Assembly (NCBI RefSeq): GCF_000611645.1
Contig: NW_014013542.1
Location: 1 to 44,123 of the forward strand
Origin: Monoraphidium neglectum
Lineage: Eukaryota; Chlorophyta; Chlorophyceae; Sphaeropleales; Selenastraceae
Direction of reading: 5' to 3'
DNA length: 44,123 nt
Shown: positions 1 to 10,604 of the stretch, piece after piece
How the letters are laid out: each line of letters begins with the position of its first letter
Numbering within the stretch: position 1 is the first letter of the stretch
Notes under the pieces: generated by a model
Told to the model about the DNA's origin: nothing
Databases searched by the model: none
The model's input: the letters and a program-made list of their open reading frames with translations, nothing else
Position numbers and translations under genes: made by a program

Positions 1-1251
1 GACACGCATGCGGGGCGCAGCCCCCACCTGCAGATCCGAAAGCGCCTCGAGATACACCTGCGGCAGCAGGTCTGGCCGCGCCGACAGCGCCTGCCCGATC
101 TTCACAAAGCTCGGCCCCAGGCCGGACAGCAGCGACCGCAGCTCCGCCGCGCGCCGGGGCGCGTTCTTGTCAAAAGACCCGAGGGCGTAGTCCTTGCCGA
201 CCTTGGCTATGAAGCCGCCGAGGGATGCCGCTATGCGGACTGCGCGGCCGTACACCTGCGGAGCGGGTTCGGGCGGCGCACGGGCGTCGAGGGGCGGGCC
301 CGCGCTGCGCCTGCGCCGCGGCCTAGCCGCAGGGCCGCCACAGGCCCGTTCGGCCCACCTAGGCTTGCACACAAGCATGCCGTGCGGCAGCCGCCGGCCG
401 GTGCGCAGTGCCTGCGGCCGCTCAAATTCGCGCCAGGCCGCCGCGGGCGGCCGCCGACGGCGCAGCCGCCGCGGCAGCCTCTCGCAAGCTTCCGTCTAGC
501 AGCCGCGGGCAGCTGCACAGAAGCTGCCCGTCCGCTCGGCCGCGCACCTGTGGCCACCTGCTGTCCAGCACCGCCGCCAGCTTGTCGGGGTCGTATCTGA
601 TCCCCAGCTCAACCAGCAGCTGCGGCAGTTCAGGGCTGAGGCGGTCCAGCTGCATAGCATCAACCTGAGAGGTCGGATAAGACAGTTGTCGGGTCCGGCG
701 GGTCAAAAAACGCCGCGGCAGGGTGAGCGCAGGCGCTGAGGGCGGGCGGAACAGAGTGCCAAAGAGTCTTTGGCGGTGGCGCCGCAAAGGCTGGGGGCAC
801 AGAGGGGTGTAGCAGGGAGCGCGGCGGGGCGCGGCCTGCACGCCACGGGGCAGCACGCCAGGCCGCGCCGGCCTCCACGAGCGCCGCCGGCGATGCAAAC
901 CTCTGCCGGAACAGTCCAAAAGCTTAGCAGCGGCGCAGGGAATGCGCGGCGGGCGGACGCGCGATCAGCTGTGCTTTGCGCACGCACCCACTGCCGCTGG
1001 CCGCCCTCGGTCACGAACCAGCCGCCCTCGGCTACGCGTGCGCGATCGATCTCCTCCAGAGACACCATCGCCGCGCTCGCAACAGGCGTCCGCGCGCCGC
1101 CGCGCCCGCCCGCCGCAGCGGACACCTCAGGCCGCCGCCGCTGGGTCCACAGCGAGTGCTGCAGGCCGGGCAGCGGGCGCGGCGCCGCGTCGCGCAGCGC
1201 CGCACTAGCTGTGCTGCGCAGCGCGCCGCCGCACCGCAGCATGCCGTGCAT
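1..1251 (-). CDS. ABC1K/UbiB-type atypical kinase, N-terminal part (runs off the left edge)
   Basis: ABC1K proteins are atypical kinases of plastids (plastoglobules) and mitochondria that influence prenyl-lipid and quinone metabolism. Three exons join in phase on the minus strand: 1251-988, 664-548 and 255-28 (88+39+76 codons), and the gene continues beyond base 1. The first exon is Arg/Ala/Ser-rich like a transit peptide. The third carries the family signature GLGPSFVKIGQALSARPDLL, with the KxGQ motif (KIGQ) at about residues 179-182, followed by LPQVYLEALSDLQ; KxGQ replaces a Gly-rich loop function in this family. Start ATG at 1251 was chosen because it gives the leader and an open exon 1. 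Catalytic Lys, Glu and Asp lie outside the window, so activity cannot be judged. The family call is secure; the subfamily and the organelle are inferred. Confidence 0.88.
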
Positions 1252-1548
1252 CGAGCCCGAGCTTGAGAGATAAAGATGGTAAAATTGAGCCCTATGCACT
1301 CCGTTTCGAGGCCTAGCCCTGGTCTCGAGGAAAGCGAGTTTGTGGCTGAGGCACAGCAAAGCAGGGGAGCGTGAGGCAGGTAGTGGGTGCTGCAGAAAGG
1401 ACTGGAACCTGTGCACTAATGCTTCTATTTGCGCACCTCGTTCCGGCGAAAGTGGTGGATCCGGGTGTGCAAGTGACCGGGCAGGACACAAATTGCTTAG
1501 TCCTGCAGGCTGTTCCTTGCAGTTCGTCGCGTCTCAATTGTCATTGTG

Positions 1549-2270
1549 TCATTGTATCGACGATCCGATCCGACGACCCACCAGACCGACTGACATGGAG
1601 AAAGTGGGCCCACGGGCTGTGATGGTGCATGCCCACGCCGTAAACGCCGGTGAGCATGGACGACACTGCGGTGGATGGTTGAATCTGGTAGCCACAAGCA
1701 TGCAGATCACGGTAACACCCATCGGCAGCACGCTGCCCACGAGCACAAGGCTGGGGTGGGGCTGGACTGTGGGAAGCCCGGACTGAAGAGGGCGTAATCC
1801 ACGGACCCCATGTCAGTGCTGCTCAGGGACCGCACCAGAGTGATTCAACCGCACACGACACTGGAGCCGATGCAGCCAACAGCAACGCCACAGCCTAGCT
1901 GCCAGTAACTGGCTCTGGCGCGCCCAAACAGCTGCGTCGCTACACCGACTGATGTTGCCTGCACTGCCTGATGCTGCCGCTGCTCTTGAGCCTGCAGCCG
2001 CGTGGTGATGGCCACGCGCCTTTGAGGGCACTCGCGCACGAATTGAACCCGGCAGCCCGACTGTGCACACACAAGGACGGCTTCCGAGGATAGGTCCTGC
2101 GTGTCCTCGCTTTCCAGAACGGCTGGCAAGGATGCATGCAATAACTTATCCCTGGGTAGATCCCTGAAGATCAGTGACCAGCTGAGCCCCCCAGATTTGC
2201 AGCTGTTTTGCACGAAGTAGTCGGAGGCCGTCCACCCCATACAACAGTCAGAATGCATGTGTTGCATCAC
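1549..2270 (-). CDS. Candidate small membrane protein with two hydrophobic segments, family uncertain
   Basis: Two exon-like pieces on the minus strand, about 2270-1857 and 1782-1549, join in phase 0 across a 74-base intron (donor GTGTGC, acceptor CTTCAG). The first piece has an amphipathic stretch with RLQAQEQRQHQAV and then a hydrophobic run around WQLGCGVAVGCIGSSV. The second has PSLVLVGSVLPMGVTVICML. An Arg/Gln helix followed by two membrane spans loosely recalls the PLGRKT (plasminogen receptor KT) layout, but no diagnostic motif is seen and the start codon is not resolved. Codon use is less GC-skewed than in the neighbouring genes. It may be a real but divergent gene or a chance open frame. 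Confidence 0.25.
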
Positions 2271-2503
2271 ATTTCACATGATTTCGAGCACAAATTCGCG
2301 ATGCAAGGGGTGGACAGGCCTCAGAGCGCGATCAGTTGAGAGTGCAAAGTGGTGCAGGATGTTGCTGCCCGACATACACCAACCGGCTTTACAAAGCTGG
2401 TGGCTTCAAGTCACGCAGGAACCTCAAGGTTGGGGCGCTTTTGCCTGGATAACCCAAGTGGTGATAAATGCCCCCTGTTCCACCCGAGTGATGATGAATA
2501 CCG

Positions 2504-5500
2504 TCACTCCTCGGCCATTGAGATGCCAACCCTCACCCTCTTCGCCACTTGCGGATAGCCAGCCACTGCCGTCTGGCCAGGGGCCAGCCCTGGTGCGGTC
2601 CGTGAGGCCACCTGTGCGCCGCCTGGTGTTTCCACCCAACCGCTCCTCGCCCTCTTGGCACCTGCCGCCGCCCACCGCGCCATCGCCGCTGCAGACGCCG
2701 GGCTGTCTGCAAACCGCGGCGGCATGTCCTCCTCTGCCGTGCTGTCACCGTAGCGCCGCCCCCATTCTTCCACCCAAGCGTCATACGCGTCTCGTTCTTG
2801 CCCTTGCTGCTCCCGCTGCCGCTCCCACTCCTGCGGCTGCTGCACCCGCTGCAGCTGCTGGAGCAGCGGCGGCGATGACGGCTCTGCCCTCTGCCACGCA
2901 TCCGCCTCATCCTCCTCCTCGTCGCGCTCCCACGGATACTCCCACTCCTGCTCTTCTTCCTCCTCCTCCTCCCCCTCTTCCTCCTCGTCATCACCATAGT
3001 CCTCTGCTTCTGACTGCTGGCCCTCCTCGTCCTCCCCGCCCTCCTCCTCCTCCTCCTCCTCCTCCCCGCTGGCATCATCCCGCTGGTTCCGCTCCTCCAG
3101 CTGCCGCGGCGCCGGCCTGCACCCTAGGTTGTGCCGCCACACAGCCCACTGCTCCGGCACGGCAGGGGAGCCGCCGCGGCCGCCAGTGAGCGGTGGCGCT
3201 GCGATCTGCTCGAGGAGAGACGTGATCAGCCCATAGTCAACGGCGCCAGGGTCGTCCAGGGACGACAGGTACTGGGGGGATTGCACAGCGCAGGGATGCA
3301 GGGGTGGTGGGAGGGGGGGAGGGGGCTCGGGTGAGCTGCAGACGCGAGAGATACCAGACGGTGGGTGAGCAGAGTGCGTGCCCGTAGAGCGGTTGACATG
3401 ACCAGTGCCCTTGTTAAGTGTACACTGTGATAAAGTAAGTGAGTGACTGTGGCAGCGACATGGGCACACCTTGTAGCATCGGTCAAAAGCTGGAGGGATC
3501 AGGCCCTGGAGGGATCAGGCCCAGGATGTGTGTGCGTCGGTGTGGTGAGGCAGGGTGAGGTGTTGGTAACAGTGAAAATCAGTTTATCAGCGTAGCTGAC
3601 CATCAGCCAAGGATCGGCTGTGATTTGCCGGTGTTTTACCGCCACTTTGATGAGGCCTCTCTCAGGCAAAGACGATGGGCTCTTTCAAAAGCGCTGACCA
3701 CAATTTTGACCGCATCACCGCACATGCCCATTCACCCAATACCTGGTCCACAGCCCGCTTCCAGCCCCTCTCCTTGCTCTTGGCCCATCGCGCCATGAGT
3801 TTCTCAGACCAATACCCATTCGCCTCATTCCCCTGCACCACCTAGAGGTTTTGCAAAGTGGGATTGGGAACGGACAGGGGAAATTGCACACAGCACAAAT
3901 GCCTAGGCAAAATCCACACAACGGTACGCATCCCCAGTCGTGCATTGCACGCATCGCAAACCTGCTTGCTGCGCCATAATCACAACCCCAGCCACCACGC
4001 GCCGCTGCCGCGGCCCGCGTCCCCACCACGAAAGGCAGCCAGTTCAGGGGCGGCCTGCCGTCCGGCCCGAGGGGCGCCGAGATGGAGAGCAGTGAGTACA
4101 GGAGGCCCTCCACGTCGTCGCTGGGGGTGGGGGGCCACCCGCGCAGTGCGGCACGCGATGCGTATTGGGGGGTTCCGTACAGGACAGGCGGCTCCTCGCT
4201 CTCTGCGGGATTTTTTTGGTTGGGGGCGGTGGAGGGTGGAGGGTGGATTTAGGATAGTGAGCGCATGCCTGTCAGGTCAGCATGCGCGAACGAGCGACCT
4301 CGTCCCACAACATCTGACCTCCCTTTGATACAGCTGCAATCAACTGGCCGGCCCTCAGGCGAGTGCACCACGAGAATCCCGCGACTCTCAGCTGACCCAC
4401 CTGGGTCCCAGGGGTGCGCCAGGTTGTAATCAACCAGGTACAGGCGGCAGGCGTCCAATGGCCGGCAGCCAGACAGGGGCCGGCAGCCATAGAGCCCGCA
4501 CATGTTGGCGGGCTGCGGTACGGTATGGCAGGGGCGGCGACAGCTACTTCGGCCTGCCCACGCTTATGAGCGTCCTCTGCCGTCCGCTGAATCCCTGGCC
4601 TCCTTTTTGGGTGTGCCTCAAACCCCATGATCCTTCACGTGGCGCCTGCCACAACCCGTGTTTCACCCACCCTCTTGCCCCCACCCCACCTTGACATCCC
4701 GGTGGACCAGCCCATGCGAGTGCACCCAGCTGAGGGCCTGCAGAACGCGCAAACAAAGCGGCCACTAGACGTGAGTGCGCGGCTGTGTGCTGGCACAACC
4801 AGCAGGCAGCCGTGTGGGGTATTGAGGCGGCAGCCCGCAGGAAGGCATATCATACTCAAAGCAGTACAAGGTGGAGGGATTCGCAGCTCACCTTGATCGC
4901 ACGCTTGGCCATCTGCACCAGCTCTCTCGCACTCAGCTCCTTGCTCCGGTCTCCCGCTCCCCCGGCGCCCTCGTCGCACTGCGCGGGCGCGGCACGCTGG
5001 GCGTTGCCGCCGCCTCTCGCATCCAGGCTGCCGCCCAGCAGCTGCATGGCGATCCAGCTGACAAAGTTGGTGCCTGCAGCACCCTGAGCAGGGACGACAA
5101 ACGCACCTGCGCCCGGGTTTGTAGGGAGACAATGGGGATGTTAATTCAGCTCATTACCTGCCAAAAAGGCGTGCGGCTGAAGTAGCTAGTTTTGGCCTGG
5201 CAGCTGCCTGGCAGCTGCCTGGCAGCTACCCAGCAGGCGTCAGCCCACCTGATGCATAGGCTGTTGGTATGCCGTGATCACGCGCCGCCTGTGCCTGCAG
5301 GGGCCACCATTCCACCGCCTCGAGCGCCTGGTACACCTGACTTCGGGAAAATCGGCAGTGCGTTGACAATAGTGCGAAAGTTGGTCATGACTTTTGGGGC
5401 GCTTGTCGGCAGTCGGCAATAATTGGAGGCTTCGATTGCTGCGTGCATGCCCTCGCAGGGCAAACAGGGCATGCCCCTCACAAATTTGGCCCAGTCTGCG

Positions 5501-6926
5501 CCCTTCAACCGTCAACACAAGGCAGCCGAGCAGCCCTCCATGACTTCGCCCCTCAAAGCCCCTGCTTTGACCCCACCCAGCACCGCCCAAAGAGCAGTTA
5601 CAGGCTCCCGCACCCGGAACTCCTCCTCGCATCTGCTCTTGATTCCCCTTGTAAGGCGGTACGCATTCTCCTCTGAGCAAGACTCAAAGGTGCGCGCGGT
5701 CCACCAATCCACAGACAGCTTGACAGCCACCTGCGTGGGCGACGGTGGCAGGAAAAACGTGGTCTTGTCAAGATTGAGGATTGAGTAGGCGCAGGGCAAC
5801 GGGCGGCGCCACCAGCAGCCACCCTTCAGGCAGGAGTGCGCATTGTTTGGCATGAGGCGGACTGAGGGGGCGCGGCTGCTGTGCGCCAGCTGTACTCTGT
5901 GGCCAACGGCTGAGGAAGCGGCGGCGGGTCAAGCAAGTACTCACGATGCGGTTGGATGTGAGGTCACGCGCTTCAAACACGCTGGCATAGGCGCCCTGCG
6001 GGGATGCAGTTTGCAATGAGCGACGGCACACGTTGCTGTAGAGTCACTCAAAAGGTTGGCCGACCCTGTGAGCCATGAAAAACGCGCATGGTCGGCACCA
6101 CTTGAACCACGCATCCATTGCATGGGGCACTTGGGTCCTTGGTGCTTGCCCTTCTGGCATGCATGCATCATGTTGGAGCCCATGCAGCCACATGATCCGG
6201 CAGCTATGTCCCCCATCACATTAGTTGTGTCTGGTCGGTTGCATGTGTGCCGCACATTAGCGAAGAAACCGTGCGCTCGCCCGCCATGCACGCACCCAAG
6301 CACCCCACCTGCCCGAGCTTGCGCAGCAGCTGGTACTGTGGTTCCCCGCGTGGCGGGAACGCGCAGGGCGGCACCAGGTGCAGGTGGTTGTACCTGGAGC
6401 ACCCGCTCATGCCGGGCGGCTGGCACGAGAGTTCGGGGCTGGGCAGCAATTCAGAGTCACCGCCGGGCTCTGGATCTGAGGCATGCTGGTCGTAGTCTTG
6501 GTCCTCGTACGCAGCGCAGGTGCAGTTGTACCCGTCGCAAACGCTGCAGGCACCGTCGGCGCACCCGCCACGGGCCGGGTGGAGGCTGCTAGTGGCGGCG
6601 CCGGGCACTGGAGCGTCAATGAGGGCCGAGCGAGGCTGCTGCTGCTGCTGCTGCTGCGGCAGCGGCGGCGGTGGTGGTGGCCGTAGAGGGCTGCCACTGT
6701 CCCAGCCCCAAGGGTGAGGCTGTTGGTGCTGTTGCTGGAGGTTCATGTCAAACTGCCGCGCCTGCCGCCGCAGCCAGGTTGGCGGCGTTCCAGCAGTGAG
6801 AGCATCGGCCCCAGTGTTGGTCCCGCCTGTGGGCTGCCATGGGGCATGTTGCCGCTGACGGGGCTCAGATGCTGGCGTGCGTGCCTCAATTAATGCTGCA
6901 GCTGCGGCAGAAGGCAATCCCAGCAT
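2504..6926 (-). CDS. CK1/VRK-like protein kinase with long acidic C-terminal tail
   Basis: Minus-strand exons: 6926-6309, 5995-5945, 5730-5614, 5336-5249, 5106-4892, 4764-4690, 4512-4401, 4202-4027, 3832-3743 and 3271-2504. All junctions are in phase and give about 769 aa. The first 200 residues are low-complexity with poly-Gln, poly-Pro and a Cys-rich patch. The kinase domain starts at QYQLLRKLGQGAYASVFEAR; it has the ATP lysine in VAVK (227), LLGGSLD in the hinge region, HRDVKPAN (384-391), LVDYNLA in place of the DFG loop (Asp416 kept), and YGTPQYASRAALRGW with SDDVEGLLYSLL. The DY-x-LA form and the GTxxYAS pattern match the CK1 superfamily, closest in look to VRK. The tail has runs of Glu/Asp and a basic end (AKRVRVGISMAEE). 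The link between exons 3 and 4 is the weakest; a small exon could be missing there. Substrate unknown. Confidence 0.85.
3491..3522. repeat. 16-bp unit repeated twice in tandem
   Basis: The unit TGGAGGGATCAGGCCC occurs at 3491-3506 and again at 3507-3522 without a mismatch. It lies in the intron between the last two exons of the minus-strand kinase. Confidence 0.9.
5194..5232. repeat. Short tandem repeat, 11-bp unit
   Basis: The unit TGCCTGGCAGC recurs about three times in a row (with a related first copy), inside a kinase intron between the exons ending at 5249 and starting at 5106. Each unit also contains the small palindrome CAGCTG at its border. Confidence 0.8.
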
Positions 6927-7607
6927 GGTCGGAGTCGAGTGGAAAGATCTGTCAGAGTGCGTTTGAATCTGACGCAGACGGTCGATCGCCGATACATCAC
7001 TCCTCAAAACTATTAATCTTGGATTTTCAATGAGGATGCACGTTGTGACAGTATGATATTGAGACCATGGCGGTGGCAGCATGCCGCGCTCCGGCCCGGA
7101 TCGTGCTTTGCGGCACTCGGTAGCACAGCACACCAGCAGCACACAACAGTAGCAGTCGAGTCCCCATCACAAAACACCTTGCAGCCGCGTCTGCATACAT
7201 TGCCGCGATGGTGCAAGTGCATACCAACCGGATGATTACAACCGTACACAAACAGCCAGTTGGGTGCACCTGATTATGCAAAACTTCAGGCTGTGGCCAT
7301 GGTCTTGTAAGCTGGTGCCGCTGCCACCGCTTTGCACAGTGACTTGTGTGCCACCCAGCCAACCGAGGTGATGGCAGGTGGCCAAAGGGTGGGCTGTCGA
7401 GGTTGAGAACGTATCCGCCGCTCAAGCCGCTAAAGGCTGATCACTACAAGAGAATCACGCCTGTTGCGGCCTGCGTGCTGTGTAAAAAAGGATTCGGATC
7501 GGGCACGGAGACATTCTGTGCCCTATCGCGGGCCAGCTGGGTCCAAGCCCCACGCAACCTAGGCTGCTGGAGCTGTGCTGCCTCAAGAGGTGCCAAGTGG
7601 ACCACGT
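6927..7607. other. Region upstream of the kinase; no gene seen
   Basis: This stretch lies 5' of the chosen kinase start at 6926. The open frames here have mixed composition and no recognisable motif, domain or good exon borders. It may hold 5' UTR and promoter of the kinase. Confidence 0.4.
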
Positions 7608-8814
7608 TTAAATTCTACTGAAAAGAAACGACTTACGGCTGGCCTGGCCAAGCTCTGAATGTACACAGTTGGTATCAGTGGGCACATGTACTGCACCAAG
7701 CGGACACATGGCACCTGGAGCGAAGGTCATTGCAGCGCACAGATAAGACACGCGCAGCTTTGCTCCGCCGGACCGTTGGCCTGCGGTCAGCTGTGCAGTG
7801 TCACACTCAATATGTGCTGGTGATCCCACCCAGCATACACCCCAGCCGTTGCTCTGCAAACTGCATTGACCAGACGCCTCCAACCTGGCGAAGGCAGGCA
7901 CGTCCTGCAGCACCGTGGGGCGTGGCGGACAGGCGCAGCATGCGTCGCAGGCCTCTGCCGCTCCTGCTGGCTTGGCCTGGAAGTCGCCCCAATTTTCAAT
8001 GTTGAGCTCCTCAAGGCTGCTCGATCACGCAGGGTGCTGTGCACATACTGGTTGTTGATGTGTGTAGAACATCACACAAGCAGTAGAGCAACGGCCGATG
8101 CGCATGGTGCACTCCCTGGACACCCTGGCGGCTGCAAACTACGTCCCGGGCAACAGTTACAGGTCGATGCCGTGGAAGTCGCGTGCGAGTGTATTATCAC
8201 GGTCGCTCAAATGCGGTGACCTTTCGGGGCCTGCCATGCAGGGCCTGTGGAGTTGCGCTCGCCCACCGCCTTGCCGCCAGCTCGGGGCGGCAGCGGCGGC
8301 ACCGCCGACATGCCTCGTTCGCACGCCGCGCCGCTGCGTGCGCTCTACTGGTCTGAAGCTTGCTGTTTCATGAGGCCCGCTTGACGATTGAACAAAAAGA
8401 GATCTGACTGCCCTGTGACGCCGCGCCTTGCTTTCCTCGCAGGTAATGTGCGCGCTTTGCACACCACACACCCCATCATCAGGTTGCTCGCACATGAGAT
8501 GAGTTGTCAATAAGTGGGCGCATTTTGCCAAAGCCCTTCTCAAAATCCCAGATGTGGTTGATAACAAGCAGCTACCAGCACGGTTCCTGGGCGTCCCCCC
8601 CCCCCTTGCAATCTGTGCGCGCTTTGCTAGCGGTCACGGTGCTTGCCGAAAGGGGCCTCCAGGTCTGCAGCAGCAACACCGTACCCATGCACTGAGCCCT
8701 TGCGTTCAAAGTAAGCATTGACTTGTTATGCGCATAGGGCTCGCGGCCCTTGCACATCAGCCACCTACCATAGTGCTTGTGACCTGCCGATGCAGCGCTG
8801 ATGCAGCGACCCAC
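7608..8814 (-). CDS. Exon-like fragments of an unidentified minus-strand gene
   Basis: Two stretches read like coding exons but could not be assembled into a gene. One, around 8565-8490 on the minus strand, reads LVINHIWDFEKGFGKMRPLI followed by DNSSH and then a GTGCGA donor. The other, around 8017-7810, reads LNIENWGDFQAKPAGAAEAC followed by a closely spaced Cys cluster and a later SGQCSLQSNGWGVCW; its Cys/Trp spacing weakly recalls PAN/Apple modules, which bind proteins or carbohydrates. Pieces between them are in conflicting frames, and a run of about ten C at 8597-8606 could hide a sequencing error. I do not recognise the gene; function is left open. Confidence 0.22.
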
Positions 8815-9272
8815 GGAATGCGCGTGCTTGCGCCGGGCCTCCTCTCAAGCTCCACGGCCACTCATACAACTGTCAAGAATTTATCATGATATCTTCGATT
8901 CCACGCATTTATGCGAGCACCGCGCCAAGCTTCAGATCCTTGTCATATTTCAACAACAAACGTTGACGATCTATCCGTTGAAATGGTGGGAGGGTGAAGT
9001 TGATACATCAAGCAGAATTTTGCACACAGTGCCGCAGGCCTGAGGAAGCAAGGTTGGGGCGTCAGCTTTGGCTGCGGGACATCCGGCGGAGCCTCGCGCA
9101 AGTGCTGCAATGCGCTTTGGCAGACCACCAAAGGCGAGTGGTTCCTTCCCCACTTCTGTCACTTTCAGGCTGCAAAAAGCACCGTACGGTCGCTGTGGGC
9201 GCTGCCGTTGACTGTACGGGCCCCTGCCTTCCTCCAGTAGGCCGGCGGCGCCGACGTCGGCACATTGGTCAG

Positions 9273-10573
9273 CAGCACGACGGGCGACTGCACCCTCAGG
9301 GACCTGTGCGCCGGCGACAAGGCCAAGGTGGCAAAGCTGATCAAGCAGGTTGTGGAGCTTGGCAAGGAGGTGCGGCAGCTGAAGGGGCACGAGCCGCAGG
9401 TGCAGCGCGACGTGCAGCAGCAAGATCAGCAGCGGGAGCAGCAACAACGGCAGGAGGACAAGGTGAGGACATGGGACGGGCACACCTCACCTGGGCTGCG
9501 ATGACTTGGGACACTGGATGCCACGTTGCGGTGCGACTTATTCCTCGTGCAAGCACTGACGTCGCGTCAGCGACGCAGCCGACTGCGCTTGCATGTGTGC
9601 TGACTGCCTCCGTGATCCTGCCAGGCCCCCGCGCCGAACGACCGACTGCACCAGCAACTGCAGGAGACCAACCGTCAAGTCATAGAGCACAACATCGCGT
9701 GAGTCTGCAGTGCCCAGGGCTGCCCCGTACAGGCTTGTGCAGCCCTCACGTTCTGCCAAAAAGCAGCGCGGAGCGCGAATGCGTCACTCGCGGTTACGAG
9801 CCCAGTTTGACCAGCGTCAAGCAGAGACTATAACAGCCGCGGGCGTTTGTGCAGGTGCTGCGGACGTACTGCCGCCTTCAGCCGATGCCTGCCCCCGCGA
9901 TCGCAGGCTGAAGAGCAAGCTGGGGCAGCTGCTGCACCTGCTGCGCACATACCACCATAAAGTGGGTCGGGCGCACGCGTGCAAGAGCGCACTGTGCTTG
10001 GGGGCCGCACGGCATGCTGGCTGAATCTGACAGCAGCAGCTGGGGTGCCGTCCGCCCCGGAGCGGCGTATTCAGGTGCCGCATGCGGCCGTGCAAGATGT
10101 GACTTTTTTGGCTGATGCTGTAGCATCCGTCCTTCCCTGGGATCGATGGGGTGCGCCCACAGGTGCAGGTGCTCGAGGCGGCCGTCAAGGCGGCTTCGCA
10201 CCAGGCGCAGCCAGGCGAGGGCGCCAAGCAGCTAGAGGGCAGGGCAGCGCCGCCCAGTGAAGCAGCACCCTCCGAGGACGCCGGTGCATCAGGACAGGGG
10301 CAAGCGGCGGCTACGTATAAAAATGGTCCGCAACCACCGGGTGCTCCGCAGCAGCAGCAGCCGCAGCAACAGCAGCAACAGCAGCAACAGCAGCAACAGC
10401 AGCAGCACGCGCAGCGGGAACAGCAGCAGCAGCAGCGTGAACATGAGCGGCAGACGGCGGTTGAGTCTGAAAGCGCACCGCAGGCAGCACAAGGCGCAGC
10501 TGAGCCACGCAGCTCCGCACTGCTTGCGGCGGCAGATCCTGCAGCACTGGCCAAAACGCCAGCAACAGCAGCG

Positions 10574-10604
<31 letters not shown>

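Noticed and set aside
2257..3189. 310-codon plus-strand open frame rich in Pro, Ala and Ser
   Set aside because: It is the antisense of the acidic (Glu/Asp codon) tail exon of the minus-strand kinase; composition follows from GAG/GAC complement and it has no motif.
5194..5232. Possible CRISPR-like short repeat
   Set aside because: Direct tandem units with no spacers, in an intron of a eukaryotic gene.
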